A stretch of DNA of 64,000 nt from Streptomyces sp. CG 926 (GCF_003148825.1 NZ_QGGZ01000015.1:62001-126000); one strand, 5' to 3'. Counted from the stretch's first letter, positions 17,148 to 27,356 are shown. Notes: generated by a model from the letters alone, not told the origin. A program made the numbers and translations.

Positions 17148-18404
17148 ATGAGCAACGACGCCGCCGGCCGGCACACCCGATTCATCGTCCTGCTCGCAGC
17201 GCTCGTGGCCCTGGGACCACTGTCCATCGACGGCTACCTGCCCGGACTGCCGGACCTCGCCGGCGACCTGCGCGCCGGCGCCGCGGCCACCCAGCTCACC
17301 ATCACCGCCTGCCTGGCCGGGCTGGCCATCGGGCAGCTGATCGCCGGGCCGCTGAGCGACACCTACGGCCGGCGGCGTCCGTTGCTGGCGGGCCTCGCCC
17401 TCTACACGATCGCCAGCGCGCTCTGCGCGGTGGCGCCCGACGTCCGGACCTTGGTCGGCCTACGCCTGGTCCAGGGCATCGGCGGGGCGTTCGGCATCGT
17501 CATCGCCAACGCCATGGTCCGCGACCGCACCTCCGGAACCCGCACCGCACGTCTCTTCTCCGCACTGACCTTGATCACCGGCCTGGCGCCGGTGTTCGCA
17601 CCGGTCCTCGGCGGCCAGCTCCTGCGCGTCACGGCCTGGCCCGGAATCTTCGTGGCCCTGGCCGTACTCGGCGCCGTGATGCTGGCGGCCTCCGCCGCAG
17701 GACTGCCGGAGACCCGGTCCTCCGCGTCACGCCGGCCGCTGCCGGCTGTCGTCGGGCAGCTGCTCGGCGACCGGGTCTTCACCGGGTACGTCCTGGCCAA
17801 CGGCCTGGTCTTCGCGGCGATGTTCGCCTACATCTCCGGCTCGCCGTTCGTCCTGCAGGAAATCCACGGCCTGTCACCGCAGCAGTACAGCGCCGTGTTC
17901 GCCGTCAACGCCGCCGGACTCGTTGCGGCCGCCCAGATCAGCGGCCTGCTGGTGGCCCGGGCCGGCGCCCGCGTGCTGCTGCTCGCCGGTCTGCTGGGCG
18001 CGGCAGCCGGTGGCGCCGCGGTCCTGGGCGCGGTGCTGACAGGGGCACCCCTGCCCGCGCTCCTGATCGGCCTGTTCGTCCTGGTCTCCAGCGTGGGCCT
18101 CGTCATGCCGAACGCCGCGGCCCTGGCCCTGGCCGACCACGGCGCACACGCCGGGTCGGCCGCCGCTCTGCTCGGCTTCAGCCAGTTCATGATCGGCGGG
18201 GCAGTTGCTCCGCTGGCCGGCGCGGGTGGCGCCACCGACGCCTTGCCGATGGGAATCATCGTCGCCGTGCTGCCGGCGCTCGCTCTGCTCACACTCGGCG
18301 TCCTCACCCGGTCGATGCCCGGTGAACGCACTCGCAGGCCGCCTCGCCAGGGACCTGCCGGGCACCGGCGACCGCGCCGGCACATCGAGAAGGGCTGCTG
18401 CTGA
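17148..18404 (+). CDS. Bcr/CflA-type MFS multidrug exporter
   Basis: A 418-residue major-facilitator exporter of the DHA1 family with 12 predicted membrane helices. GPLSDTYGRRRPLLAG between TM2 and TM3 is the MFS motif A. LSIDGYLPGLPDLAGDL in TM1 is typical of Bcr/CflA proteins. The start is 3 bases after the preceding stop, so translation is coupled. As the last gene of the HxlR-controlled unit it would expel a toxic compound or its modified form. Confidence 0.9.
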   Translation: MSNDAAGRHTRFIVLLAALVALGPLSIDGYLPGLPDLAGDLRAGAAATQLTITACLAGLAIGQLIAGPLSDTYGRRRPLLAGLALYTIASALCAVAPDVRTLVGLRLVQGIGGAFGIVIANAMVRDRTSGTRTARLFSALTLITGLAPVFAPVLGGQLLRVTAWPGIFVALAVLGAVMLAASAAGLPETRSSASRRPLPAVVGQLLGDRVFTGYVLANGLVFAAMFAYISGSPFVLQEIHGLSPQQYSAVFAVNAAGLVAAAQISGLLVARAGARVLLLAGLLGAAAGGAAVLGAVLTGAPLPALLIGLFVLVSSVGLVMPNAAALALADHGAHAGSAAALLGFSQFMIGGAVAPLAGAGGATDALPMGIIVAVLPALALLTLGVLTRSMPGERTRRPPRQGPAGHRRPRRHIEKGCC

Positions 18405-19207
18405 CCATGACCGCGGACATATCCACATCCCTCGGCCCCACCCACCCCACCCCACCCCGGCCCGGCCCAGCGCGCTCACCCGCCGGATAGGGCGCGAAGG
18501 TGTGGAAGCGACGTAACTCGTGTGCGAACGCTGAGCCCGAGCCCGAAACGACCCGCAGCCGTCGGAGGCGCACGGTCGGCGGCGGCGGACGGTGGGTGGT
18601 GGCTCCGGATGTCAGCGGGTGTCGCGGTGGCGACCACGATGGTGATGGCTCGCTGTCGTCAACAGGACGAGGGACAGCGCAACAGGAAGCAGGAACAGCA
18701 GTAAAAGGGTCATGATGCCTCTGATGCCCACAGTGAGATGATGGATTCATCCGCTGCCTCCCGTTGCCGCACCAGCCGCTCACGGGTCTGCGGAGCGAGC
18801 AGCTCCCAGGGCCGGGACATCCGCGACGACCGCGACCGCGACGACGGCTTGGAAGGCGTCGTCCTGCGGGACAGCGGTCAGGCGGGGCCGTGTCCCTTGG
18901 ATCCGCCGCGTCGAGATCCGCTCCCCGGCCTCGGAACCCGTGCCCCGGCCGGTTCTGGCGGGCAGGACGCAGGCCCCTGCGGCAGGGGCGCGGCGGCGGC
19001 GCCCGCCACGCCGATCGCGCCGGCGCCGGGCTTGAAAGACCCAGGTGCGGGCAGGTGCGGGACATGTCGATCGCCCGTTCGGACCGGCTCGTACGTGCCG
19101 GCCGAACCGGCACAGGAGTGCAGACGTATGGTGTACGCGACCTGGCCCTCCGAGAAGAGCGGAGTCTCCCGGGCATCCCGAGGCGCCGAGGCCCGGGGAG
19201 GTGCCTC
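18405..19207. other. Gene-free stretch before the amidotransferase gene
   Basis: I find no gene that I can support in these 803 bases. C-rich tracts (CCCACCCCACCCC near 18440) and open frames without ribosome sites occur. The promoter of the following gene must lie here but no clear -35/-10 pair stands out. Confidence 0.4.
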
Positions 19208-20989
19208 ATGTGCGGCCTGAGCGGAGAGATACGGTTCGACGGCGCGCGCCCCGATCTTGCCGCTGTCGAACGTATGACCGATGCGATGGAGCCGCGGGGC
19301 CCCGACGGTAGAGGTTCCTGGTCCCAGGCGGCGGTCGCCTTCGGCCACCGACGGTTGAAGATCATCGATCTGTCGGAGCGCGGCGGCCAGCCCATGGTCG
19401 ACCCGGAGCTGGGCCTCACCATGGTCTTCAACGGCTGCGTCTACAACCATCGCGAGCTGCGCGCCCGACTCGAAAGGCTCGGCTACCGCTTCTTCTCGGA
19501 CTCCGACACCGAGGTCGTCGTCAAGGCGTACGCAGAATGGGGCAAGGAGTGCGTCGAGCTCCTCGTCGGCATGTTCGCCTTCGCCGTCGCCGAGCACCAA
19601 ACCGGCCGTGTCGTCCTGGGCCGTGACCGGCTGGGCATCAAGCCGCTCTACGTCACCGAGGACGCCGACCGCCTACGCTTCGCCTCCTCGCTGCCCGCCC
19701 TGCTGGCGGGCGGGGGAGTGGACACGTCCATCGACCCGGTGGCCCTCCACCAGTACCTCAGCTGGCACGGCACGGTGGTCGCACCCCGCACCGTACTGGC
19801 GGGCGTACGGAAGGTCCCGCCGGCCACCGTCCGGGTCGTCGAGCCCGACGGCACCAGCCACGACCACTGCTACTGGCAGCCTTCGTACACCAGGCGTTCC
19901 GAACTCGGGGACGATCCGTTCCTCTGGCGGGAGGCCGTGCACGAGGCGCTGCGTACGGCGGTGCGCAGGCGTACGGTCGCCGACGTTCCCGTGGGCGTGC
20001 TCCTGTCCGGCGGACTGGACTCCAGCCTGATCGTGGCCATGCTCGCGGAGGAGGGACGCGACGACGTTCCGACCTTCGCCATGGGCTTCGAGGAGGAGAA
20101 CGGCGAGGACGGCGACGAGTTCCTGTACTCGGACCTCGTCGCTCGGCGGTTCTCGACCGACCATCACCAGTTCCTGATCACCTCCGACCGGCTGCCCACA
20201 GCCTTGGAGGCCGCGATCGGGGCCATGAGCGAGCCCATGGTCAGCCATGACGCCGTGGCGTTCCACCTGCTCTCCGAGCAGGTCTCGAAGGAGGTCAAGG
20301 TCGTCCTGTGCGGCCAGGGCGCTGACGAGGTCTTCGCCGGGTATCACTGGTACCCGCAGATCGCCTCCGCCACCCGATCCGGAGCGGACGAGGCCTACGC
20401 CCGCGCATACTTCGACCGGACGCACGCCGACCTCACCGCGATGATCCACCCGGACCTCGCCGTCGACCACGACGCTTCCAGGGACTTCGTCCGACGTCAC
20501 ATGGCCACCCCCGGAGCCGATACCGCTCTCGACGCCGCCCTACGCATGGACGTGCACGCGCTGATGCCCGACGACCCGGTCAAGCGCGTGGACAACATGA
20601 CGATGGCGTGGGGACTGGAGGCCAGGGTGCCGTTCCTGGACCAGGACCTCGTGGAGCTGGCGGCGGCATGTCCGCCGGGCCTGAAGCTCGCGCAGGGCGG
20701 CAAGGCCGTGCTCAAGGACGTCGGACGCACGGTACTGCCCCGCGAGGTCGTCGACCGCCCCAAGGGATACTTCCCCGTCCCGGCGGTGCGCAACATGGCC
20801 CGGCCCGTGCTGGCCCGGGTGCGGCACGCCCTCACGGCCCCCGAAGCGCGCCGACGCGGGATCTTCGACGAGCGGCTCGTGGACGAGCTGCTCGCGGCCC
20901 CCAACCGTCACCGCGCCCGGCGCGGGGCCAACACCCTGTGGCAGGTGGCGACACTGGAGATCTGGCTCCAGGCGCACGGCATCCGGTGA
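19208..20989 (+). CDS. N-acetylglutaminylglutamine amidotransferase-like enzyme (AsnB family)
   Basis: A 593-residue glutamine-dependent amidotransferase. Cys2 (MCGLSGEIRFDG) is the glutaminase nucleophile. The class II glutaminase domain spans residues 1-200, and the synthetase domain has the ATP loop SGGLDSSL near residue 267. Motifs such as PMVDPELGLTMVFNGC, HYLSWH-like HQYLSWHG and LCGQGADEVFAGYHWYP match the subgroup that makes the osmoprotectant NAGGN better than ordinary asparagine synthetase. A GGGGAGGTG site precedes the ATG. The usual partner, the NAGGN synthetase, is not next to it; an S9 peptidase follows instead. Confidence 0.75.
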   Translation: MCGLSGEIRFDGARPDLAAVERMTDAMEPRGPDGRGSWSQAAVAFGHRRLKIIDLSERGGQPMVDPELGLTMVFNGCVYNHRELRARLERLGYRFFSDSDTEVVVKAYAEWGKECVELLVGMFAFAVAEHQTGRVVLGRDRLGIKPLYVTEDADRLRFASSLPALLAGGGVDTSIDPVALHQYLSWHGTVVAPRTVLAGVRKVPPATVRVVEPDGTSHDHCYWQPSYTRRSELGDDPFLWREAVHEALRTAVRRRTVADVPVGVLLSGGLDSSLIVAMLAEEGRDDVPTFAMGFEEENGEDGDEFLYSDLVARRFSTDHHQFLITSDRLPTALEAAIGAMSEPMVSHDAVAFHLLSEQVSKEVKVVLCGQGADEVFAGYHWYPQIASATRSGADEAYARAYFDRTHADLTAMIHPDLAVDHDASRDFVRRHMATPGADTALDAALRMDVHALMPDDPVKRVDNMTMAWGLEARVPFLDQDLVELAAACPPGLKLAQGGKAVLKDVGRTVLPREVVDRPKGYFPVPAVRNMARPVLARVRHALTAPEARRRGIFDERLVDELLAAPNRHRARRGANTLWQVATLEIWLQAHGIR

Positions 20990-21046
20990 AATGACGGGAC
21001 CGAGTGGTGGGAACACCCGGTAAGCGGAAGCCTGGGAGAGGTGGCC

Positions 21047-23296
21047 ATGCCCCTGGAGCGGACGAACCTCGTGCATCACGCGCCCGGTACGGCGGGCGGG
21101 ACCGCGGCGGCCCCTGACACAAGGGGCACCGACGCCGCGCCCCTCGCGCCGGCGCCGGCGCCCGCGCCCGTGCCCGCGCCCGTACCGGTGCCCGCGCCGG
21201 CGCCCGTACCGGTGCGGATGCCCGACCATCTCAGCGCCGACCCACCCACCCTGCTCACCGCCCACGGATGCTGGTATCCCTCGGCGGACCCCACCGGTGA
21301 GCACGTGGCCTTCATCTGCGACCGGGCCGGCGTCCCCCAGCTGTGGAGCGGGCCCGCCCGGGGGACCGAAGCCCACACACTGGACGGTGACCCCGATCCG
21401 GTGACCGAGGTCTCCTGGTCCCCCGACGGGCGCTGGATCGCCTACACATCGGCGCCGGGCGGCGGCGAGCACACCCGCGTCCTGGTGGTGCGCCCGGACG
21501 GAACCGGACGACAGGTGCTTGCCGGAGCCGAGCCCGGAAGCTCCGCACACCTCGGGTGCTGGACCCGCGACGGCACAGCCTTGGCGGTCACGGTCGCCCG
21601 GCCTTCCGTGTCGGGGGCGGAGCACACCGGGGCGGGACACCTCCCGTCCGACGTCGACGGTGCGCCGGCGGCCGGCGTGCGGGGCCCCGGCGCGGACCGG
21701 GCCGAACGCGGCGCCACGGCGACCCTCCTCCAAGGCACGGCGGCGCACCGGGCCCTCCCGCGACGCGACCGGGCACCGTCGGCGTCCGCGGCGCTCGGCC
21801 CGGTCCCGGACCTCGTCCAGGTCCGCGGCGGTGGGCTGGCCGCCTACCTGGTCGACCCGGAGGGCGCGCACGCGCCCGTACTCCTCTACGGCGAGGAGGG
21901 CGCGGCATCGCTGCGCGTGTGCGACACGAGCCCGGACGGCCGCTTCGCACTCGTCCGCCGAGGGCCGCGCGGCCGACGCGAGGCCCTCGTGCTCGACACC
22001 GCCTCCGGCCGCACCACCTTCTCCCTGCACGTCGCCGACGGGGATCCCTGGATCGGGCGGTTCTCCGCCGACGCGCGGACGGTGTGGCTGCGCAGCGACG
22101 CGGACCGCGAGTTCGCGGCCCTCCTGCGGGTCCGGCTGGACGAGCAGGGAGCGAGCAGGGGCGTCTCCGTAGCGGTCGAACGCGAGGAGACCGCCCTCGA
22201 CCTGCTGAGCGTGCCCGACCACGGCAGGTGGGCGCTTCTGGCCTGGAACGTGCACGGCGCCACCGAACTGGAGAGCACGGGCCTCCCCGTCACCGACGCG
22301 GACGGCGGCGCGGAACCACGGCACCGGCCGGTCCTGCCGCACGAGGTGGTGACCCGCATGGCGCCGTTGGAGCGCGGCGGCCTGTTCGCCGCGCTCGCCG
22401 GGTCCCGGCGCAGGCCCGGCATCTGGGAACTGGACCAAGGCCTCATGCCCGCGCGGGCCGGCTGGTCGGCCCGCGACGAGGACGCCGTACCCCCCGGGCG
22501 GCCTCCGGTCCGCCCGGTGCCCCTGCGCTGCCGAGCGCGGGACGGGCTGACGTTGGGAGGCTGGTACTACCGCGCGCCCGACCGGGATCCCGGCCGGCCG
22601 GCCCCTTGCGTCATCCACCTCCACGGCGGACCCGAGGAACAGGAACGACCGGTGTTCAGCCCGCTCTACCACGAGCTCCTGGGCAGGGGCCTGGACGTGT
22701 TCGCCCCGGACGTCCGCGGCTCCTCCGGCTGGGGCCGGTCCTTCGTGGACGCCGACCTCGGCGCCGGCCGGTTCGCGGCGATCGACGACGTCGCCGACTG
22801 CGCCGCACACGTGGTGGCGCTCGGCTACGCCGATCCCGTACGCCTGGGAGTGATGGGCCGCTCGTACGGGGGCTACCTCACCATGGCCTCCCTCGTCCGG
22901 CATCCGGACCTCTTCCGCGCCGGGGTCGCGGTCTGCGGGATGTCGGACTTCGCCACCTTCTTCGCCGGAACCGAACCGTGGATCGCCCAGTCGGCCATCG
23001 CCAAATACGGCCACCCCGCACGCGACCGGGACCTGCTGCGCGCCCTTTCCCCGATGAGCCGCATCGATCAACTGCGCGCGCCCGTGCTGGCTGTCCACGG
23101 AGAACACGACACCAACGTGCCGCCGACGGAGTCGGAACAATTCATCCGCGCGGCACGCGGCCGCGGGGTGCCGGCACGACAGCTGACGCTGCGCGACGAG
23201 GGCCATGAATTCCTGCGGGCGGACAACAGGAGGCTCTACCGCCGGGCCGCCGCGGACTGGCTGGAGCGGTACCTCGGCAGCAACCCGACCCCCTGA
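21047..23296 (+). CDS. S9-family prolyl-oligopeptidase-type peptidase
   Basis: A 749-residue serine peptidase. After a low-complexity Pro-Ala-Val tract (about residues 30-60, six or more PAPV-type units) comes a beta-propeller-like region with WD40-type PD repeats ([21 protein letters not shown]). The alpha/beta hydrolase domain has the triad Ser in GRSYGGYL (about 605), Asp in HGEHDTNVP (about 686) and His in DEGHEFL (about 719). No signal peptide is seen. It follows the amidotransferase by 57 bases and may hydrolyse the peptide-like osmolyte or related dipeptides. The ATG at 21047 suits the GGGAGAGG site better than the GTG at 21041. Confidence 0.85.
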   Translation: MPLERTNLVHHAPGTAGGTAAAPDTRGTDAAPLAPAPAPAPVPAPVPVPAPAPVPVRMPDHLSADPPTLLTAHGCWYPSADPTGEHVAFICDRAGVPQLWSGPARGTEAHTLDGDPDPVTEVSWSPDGRWIAYTSAPGGGEHTRVLVVRPDGTGRQVLAGAEPGSSAHLGCWTRDGTALAVTVARPSVSGAEHTGAGHLPSDVDGAPAAGVRGPGADRAERGATATLLQGTAAHRALPRRDRAPSASAALGPVPDLVQVRGGGLAAYLVDPEGAHAPVLLYGEEGAASLRVCDTSPDGRFALVRRGPRGRREALVLDTASGRTTFSLHVADGDPWIGRFSADARTVWLRSDADREFAALLRVRLDEQGASRGVSVAVEREETALDLLSVPDHGRWALLAWNVHGATELESTGLPVTDADGGAEPRHRPVLPHEVVTRMAPLERGGLFAALAGSRRRPGIWELDQGLMPARAGWSARDEDAVPPGRPPVRPVPLRCRARDGLTLGGWYYRAPDRDPGRPAPCVIHLHGGPEEQERPVFSPLYHELLGRGLDVFAPDVRGSSGWGRSFVDADLGAGRFAAIDDVADCAAHVVALGYADPVRLGVMGRSYGGYLTMASLVRHPDLFRAGVAVCGMSDFATFFAGTEPWIAQSAIAKYGHPARDRDLLRALSPMSRIDQLRAPVLAVHGEHDTNVPPTESEQFIRAARGRGVPARQLTLRDEGHEFLRADNRRLYRRAAADWLERYLGSNPTP

Positions 23297-23459
23297 CGGC
23301 GCGGGAGCGGCGACCCTGTGGCCTGCCCGTGCGGGGATCGCGCAGACCTACGTCATGCGCCTCGCCCGAGTCGGTGCCCATCGGCCGGCGCGGCGCGAGT
23401 GGACCGCTCCTGTGAAAGCCTCGGGGGGTGATCATGGAGAGGCAGGGTATCCGCAGGAC

Positions 23460-24554
23460 GTGATCAGTCTGGGCGTGGAAGAAGAGTATTTGCTGGTGGA
23501 TCCGGTCACGGGGGTGCCGGTACCGCTGGTGGAGGACGTGAGCCGCGCGGCCGGTCTCGGAGCTTTCGCGGAGCGCGGCGAGGTTCAGGACGAGCTGCTC
23601 CAGGCCCAGGTCGAGGTGGCGACACCGGTGTGCTGGAGCCTGGAGGAGGTCGGTGGTCATCTCCTGCGTCTTCGGCATGCGCTGGCGTCGGCCGCCGAGC
23701 AGAACGGCTGTCGCATCGCCGCCACGGGAGTGGCCCCGGTGCGCGGGACGCAGCCGGTGCCGGTGACCCCGACGCGGCGATATCTGCGGATGGAGGTCGA
23801 GGCCGGGCAGCTGGTGGACGAGCAGCTGATCTGCGGCATGCACGTCCACGTGGGAGTTCCCGACCCGGAGACCGCAGTCGCCGTACTGAACCGGACCCGG
23901 GCGTGGCTCCCGACGCTGCTGGCCATGTCCGTCAACTCGCCCCTGTGGGACGGGCTGGACACCGGCTTCGCGAGTTGGCGAACCATCGTGTTCGGCCGGT
24001 GGCCCGTGAGCGGTCCACCCCCGCATTTCGACGGATACCCCGACTACGAACGCCGCCTGGACGCGTTGGTGACGTCAGGAGTGATTGCGGACAGGGCCCA
24101 GGTCTACTGGCAGGCGCGGCTGTCCGATCGCTATCCCACGGTCGAGGTGCGGTGCCTGGACGTGCAGCTTCGGGCCGATGACGCCGTCATGCTCGCCGCT
24201 GTCGTCCGGGCGCTGGTCGCCACCGCGATCGCCGAGGAGAAGGCCGGCGTGGAACTGACTCCGTGGGAGCCCGAGATTCTGCACGCCGCCAACTGGCACG
24301 CTGCCCGGCACGGCCTGAACAGCACCCTGGTCGGCCGAGACGGGCTCCCGCGCAGTAGCGGCGACGCCCTGTGCTCGCTGCTCCAGCACATCACTCCCGC
24401 GCTGGAGGAGGCCGGCGACCTGCGTGAAGTGGACGCGCTGGTCCACCGACTGCTCCGGGACGGTACCCCCGCCGATCGTCAGCGCCGAGCCCTGGCCGAC
24501 GGCGGGCTGACAGGATTGATCGACCTGATCACCGGCACCACCACGCCCGACTGA
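23460..24554 (+). CDS. Glutamate-cysteine ligase 2 (YbdK/GCS2) family carboxylate-amine ligase
   Basis: A 364-residue ATP-dependent ligase of the GCS2 family. It begins [14 protein letters not shown], the family's N-terminal signature, then has a conserved [14 protein letters not shown] metal/ATP-binding segment, [13 protein letters not shown] and [11 protein letters not shown]. Such enzymes join an amine to a glutamate gamma-carboxylate; the physiological substrate is often not cysteine. Start is either the GTG at 23460 (chosen from the family N terminus) or the GTG at 23412. It is the third gene of the amidotransferase-peptidase unit and could supply the peptide bond step. Confidence 0.8.
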   Translation: MISLGVEEEYLLVDPVTGVPVPLVEDVSRAAGLGAFAERGEVQDELLQAQVEVATPVCWSLEEVGGHLLRLRHALASAAEQNGCRIAATGVAPVRGTQPVPVTPTRRYLRMEVEAGQLVDEQLICGMHVHVGVPDPETAVAVLNRTRAWLPTLLAMSVNSPLWDGLDTGFASWRTIVFGRWPVSGPPPHFDGYPDYERRLDALVTSGVIADRAQVYWQARLSDRYPTVEVRCLDVQLRADDAVMLAAVVRALVATAIAEEKAGVELTPWEPEILHAANWHAARHGLNSTLVGRDGLPRSSGDALCSLLQHITPALEEAGDLREVDALVHRLLRDGTPADRQRRALADGGLTGLIDLITGTTTPD

Positions 24555-24689
24555 AACCCGACCTGAGCGCACCTGCTGCCCGCACACCCGCACACCGCAG
24601 CGAGACCCGGTCGCGGTCCACACTCCGCGCCCGTGCCCGAGGCCCGGCAGCGCCTTGTTGCCACGCATCCGCTCCCGACGTCGTCCCGC

Positions 24690-25703
24690 CTACGGCAGCG
24701 GCCCGGACGTGGGATCGGCTTCGGCGGCATCCGCAAGGGCCTGTGCGGCGGCTTCGGCTGCTTGAGCGGCGTCGGCGGCGGCCTGGTTCGCTCTGTCCTC
24801 CGTAGGGGTGGAGTGGGTGACCGGTGACGCGGGGAGCACTTCGCTGAAGGCTCGGCTGACGGCTTGGAGCGCGGAGGTGACCTCCCCGGGAATGACCCAC
24901 AACGTGCTGCCCGGTCCTTGGGCGAGCTGGGGCAGTGCCTGAAGATACTGGTAGGCGAGCAGTTTGGGGTCGGGGTCGTTGCGGTGCACAGCCTGGAACA
25001 CTTCGTCGATGGCACGGGACTGACCCTCGGCCCGGAGGATCTCGGCCGTTCGGGCCCCCTCGGCGCGCAGGACGGCAGATTGCTTGTCCCCTTCGGCGGT
25101 GAGGATCTGCGACTGTCGTTGTCCTTCGGCTCCCAAGATCGCGGCGCGCTTGTCCCGCTCCGCTCGCATCTGCTTCTCCATCGCGTCCTTGATCGACTGG
25201 GGCGGATCGATGGCTTTGATCTCGACGCGGTTGACCCTCAGGCCCCATTTGCCGGTTGCTTCGTCCAGCACGCCCCGGAGTTGGCTGTTGATGGTGTCGC
25301 GGGAGGTCAGGGTTCGTTCCAGGTCCATCGATCCCACGACATTGCGCAGGGTGGTGACCGTGAGCTGTTCGACGGCCTGGAGGAAGTTCGCGATCTCGTA
25401 GGCGGCCGCCCGCGGGTCGGTGACCTGGAAGTACAGGACGGTATCGATCTCCACCACAAGGTTGTCCTCGGTGATGACCGGTTGCGGTTTGAAGGAGACG
25501 ACCTGCTCCCGCAGATCGATCACGGGATAGACGCGGTCGATGTAGGGGATGACGATGTTGAGACCCGGTCTCAGCGTGCGGTGGTAGCGGCCGAGCCGCT
25601 CCACATTGCGGGCGCGCGCCTGAGGCACGATACGCACGGCCCGAACCACGGTGAAGACGGCGAAGATCGCGACAATGACGCCGGCGACGGCCCAGCCTTC
25701 CAT
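24690..25703 (-). CDS. SPFH/band-7 (stomatin-like) membrane protein
   Basis: A 337-residue protein with one N-terminal membrane helix (WAVAGVIVAIFAVFTVV). It is followed by the SPFH domain (ERLGRYHRTLRPGLNIVIPY, LREQVVSFKPQPVITEDN, LVVEIDTVLYFQV) and a long Ala/Glu/Arg coiled coil (AERDKRAAILGAEGQRQSQI). The tail is Ala-rich. Such stomatin homologues organise membrane microdomains and work with NfeD proteins. The start is 2 bases after the stop of the NfeD gene, with GGGAGTG upstream, so the pair is translationally coupled. Confidence 0.9.
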   Translation of the reverse strand: MEGWAVAGVIVAIFAVFTVVRAVRIVPQARARNVERLGRYHRTLRPGLNIVIPYIDRVYPVIDLREQVVSFKPQPVITEDNLVVEIDTVLYFQVTDPRAAAYEIANFLQAVEQLTVTTLRNVVGSMDLERTLTSRDTINSQLRGVLDEATGKWGLRVNRVEIKAIDPPQSIKDAMEKQMRAERDKRAAILGAEGQRQSQILTAEGDKQSAVLRAEGARTAEILRAEGQSRAIDEVFQAVHRNDPDPKLLAYQYLQALPQLAQGPGSTLWVIPGEVTSALQAVSRAFSEVLPASPVTHSTPTEDRANQAAADAAQAAEAAAQALADAAEADPTSGPLP

Positions 25704-25705
25704 CG

Positions 25706-26137
25706 TCACTCCCTGGGGTAGACGAATGCGGTACTGCCACTGATCTCCACCACGTCGGCAACCGCTCCCGGAGGGATGACCGACGTCTCGTCGTAGGCCC
25801 GAGCGGTCCACACCTCGCCCCCGATGCGGACCGTGCCGCCCTGCGAGGACACCTCACTGATCACATAGGCGGGCTTCCCCACCAGCGCTTCCACGCCGAA
25901 CCGTGCCTCCTCGCGCGGTGAAAGACGTTGCAGCGCCAAGGGGCGGACGAAGAGCACGCTGAGCGTGGCGAGGAGGGCGAACACCAAGAACTGCCACGTC
26001 ACGGGGAGCCCGAGGGCGGCGGCCGCTGCGGTGACCGCCGCAGCCATGGCGAGCAATCCCAAGGAGGCGGTGAGAGTGAACACCTCCGCGAGGGCCAACC
26101 CCGCTGCGGCGATCAGCCACATCAGCCACGGCTCCAC
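25706..26137 (-). CDS. NfeD-family membrane protein
   Basis: A 143-residue NfeD protein of the short type: three or four membrane helices (residues 4-22, 25-45, 48-68) followed by an OB-fold domain (GVEALVGKPAYVISEVSSQG, GGEVWTARAYD, GAVADVVEISGSTAFVYP). The GTG start is chosen because GGAGGAGG lies 5 bases upstream. NfeD and SPFH proteins form membrane complexes, and the two genes here make an operon. Confidence 0.9.
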   Translation of the reverse strand: MEPWLMWLIAAAGLALAEVFTLTASLGLLAMAAAVTAAAAALGLPVTWQFLVFALLATLSVLFVRPLALQRLSPREEARFGVEALVGKPAYVISEVSSQGGTVRIGGEVWTARAYDETSVIPPGAVADVVEISGSTAFVYPRE

Positions 26138-26436
26138 GAAGCCTCCTCCGCACGGAGCGGCCCGGGGTGATACGGACACGGTCCGCCCTACTCGTACGTA
26201 ATCTACCCGTTTGCACCTGTACGAAATCCGGTCGGTGAACCTCGGCGGCCGCAAGAGCCCGTCATGGTTCCGGTACCTGGACACCCGCCTGGGGTAACGC
26301 CTGTCGGTTTGGCGTATCGACCCTCGCGAGCGGCCCGAGGCGCCCGGCCTCGCCGTGGACCGGTTCAACGGTTCAAGGGTGATCGGGAGGGTAGGCGACG
26401 GCCACGATTCGAATCCGCGGCGAAAGGCAAGCACCG

Positions 26437-26667
26437 ATGTTGATGGCACACCCGGCCGTGCTCCCCGGCCTCGTCAACCGCTACTGGGCACTGTCCGTAA
26501 TCGACGCCGCGGAAGGCGAATCGCCCGTGCGCAAGGAGATCGAGGACGTCGAGCGGGCGCTCTGCGTGGCCACCGGTACGACGGACGTGCACGCCGCCCT
26601 CATAGCCACCCGCCACCGCCTGCCGGGCACGGGTGCCCTCGACGACTCCGTGCTCGTCTCAGGCTGA
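26437..26667 (+). CDS. DUF5133 protein
   Basis: A 76-residue Streptomyces protein of the DUF5133 family, with the shared layout MLMAHPAVLPGLVNRYW, RKEIEDVERALCVATGT and a DVHAALIATRHRL helix. A second member is at 31062 with the same layout (PVRQQMEDVVYTLCVSTGT). The function is not known. No clear ribosome site precedes the ATG apart from GGCAAG. Confidence 0.8.
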   Translation: MLMAHPAVLPGLVNRYWALSVIDAAEGESPVRKEIEDVERALCVATGTTDVHAALIATRHRLPGTGALDDSVLVSG

Positions 26668-26689
26668 TCGTTCGGCCGTCAGCGGGTGG

Positions 26690-26846
26690 GCAAGGGGGGG
26701 CTCGGCCGCCACCTCGTCGACCACGGTTACAGCGGGCCCTTCGGGCTCGACGGGCTGGTCGACGCGGACGGCATCGCGTACGCGAGTGAGAGCAACATCC
26801 GGCGTACGGCCACCACCACCCCCACGCCATGGTCACCCGGCTGACG
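26690..26846 (+). pseudogene. Remnant of an ATP-grasp ligase gene
   Basis: The plus strand encodes GRHLVDHGYSGPFGLDGLVD, then ADGIAYASESNIRRTATTT. This has the closing pattern of ATP-grasp ligases (D-G-x-x-D-x-x-G ... E-x-N-x-R-R-T). The frame then ends in nonsense, while the adjacent frame reads HAMVTRLTAG, so a frameshift is present. Only a C-terminal fragment is left, directly after the DUF5133 gene. Confidence 0.45.
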
Positions 26847-26921
26847 GCGGGAACCGTCGAATCCCCTCCGGCCTGGTCGGTGTCGAAGGATCGGACGCGG
26901 GTCCCCATCGACTTCGAAACG

Positions 26922-26977
26922 GCGCGACGACGCCGGTCCCGACACCCTTCTGGTTGTCGGGACCGGCGTCGTCGCGC
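26922..26977 (-). terminator. Very strong terminator hairpin
   Basis: A perfect 23-bp inverted repeat (26922-26944 with 26955-26977) and a 10-base loop, 10 bases past the stop of the leftward PRC-barrel gene. It may also stop rightward transcription from DUF5133. Confidence 0.8.
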
Positions 26978-26987
26978 AGGACGGCGA

Positions 26988-27356
26988 TCAGGCGGGTCGG
27001 CCGCCGAAGGGCGTGCCGGTGCCGTAGTACGTTCCCAGGTCCGCCCGGTAGCCGGCGTCGCCGAGGTGCTTGTCCCGGTGGAACTCGGGTGCGTCCTTGA
27101 TCTGTTCCTTGGTGCGGTCGACGAAGAGCTTCCGCTCCTCCGGGTCGATCCTGACGACGGTGCCGGCCGGCAGCAGGACCTCCTTGCCGAAGATCCATAC
27201 GCCGGTGTCGACCACCAGGTAGGCGTCACCGACCTCGTCGGAGTGCTTGTCGACCTTGCCGATGCTGCCGTCGGTCGCCTCGACCTTGTAACCGGTCAGA
27301 TCGGTGCCGGCCAGATGGCCGGAAGTCGGCTGGTAACTCCACACATGCTCAGTCAC
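26988..27356 (-). CDS. PRC-barrel domain protein, second copy
   Basis: A 122-residue protein with a PRC-barrel (TGYKVEATDGSIGKVD, YLVVDTGVWIFGKEVLLPAG) and a C-terminal segment with TKEQIKDAPEF. It is a clear relative of the gene at 8830. The tail GTYYGTGTPFGG is Gly/Tyr-rich. The GTG at 27356 is chosen because of GGAGGAG upstream and the match of the N terminus to the family (TEHVWSYQPTSG). A stress role is inferred from the neighbours. Confidence 0.85.
   Translation of the reverse strand: MTEHVWSYQPTSGHLAGTDLTGYKVEATDGSIGKVDKHSDEVGDAYLVVDTGVWIFGKEVLLPAGTVVRIDPEERKLFVDRTKEQIKDAPEFHRDKHLGDAGYRADLGTYYGTGTPFGGRPA

Noticed and set aside
19208-20989. Beta-lactam synthetase or ordinary asparagine synthetase
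   Set aside because: Active Cys2 and the specific motif set favour the NAGGN amidotransferase subgroup, and no beta-lactam genes are near.
20540-23206. An 888-codon open frame on the minus strand
   Set aside because: It is antisense to the S9 peptidase and amidotransferase genes, with no ribosome site and no recognisable domain.
26400-26420. GATTCGAATC resembling a tRNA T-loop
   Set aside because: No acceptor stem, anticodon arm or CCA-like end can be built around it on either strand.
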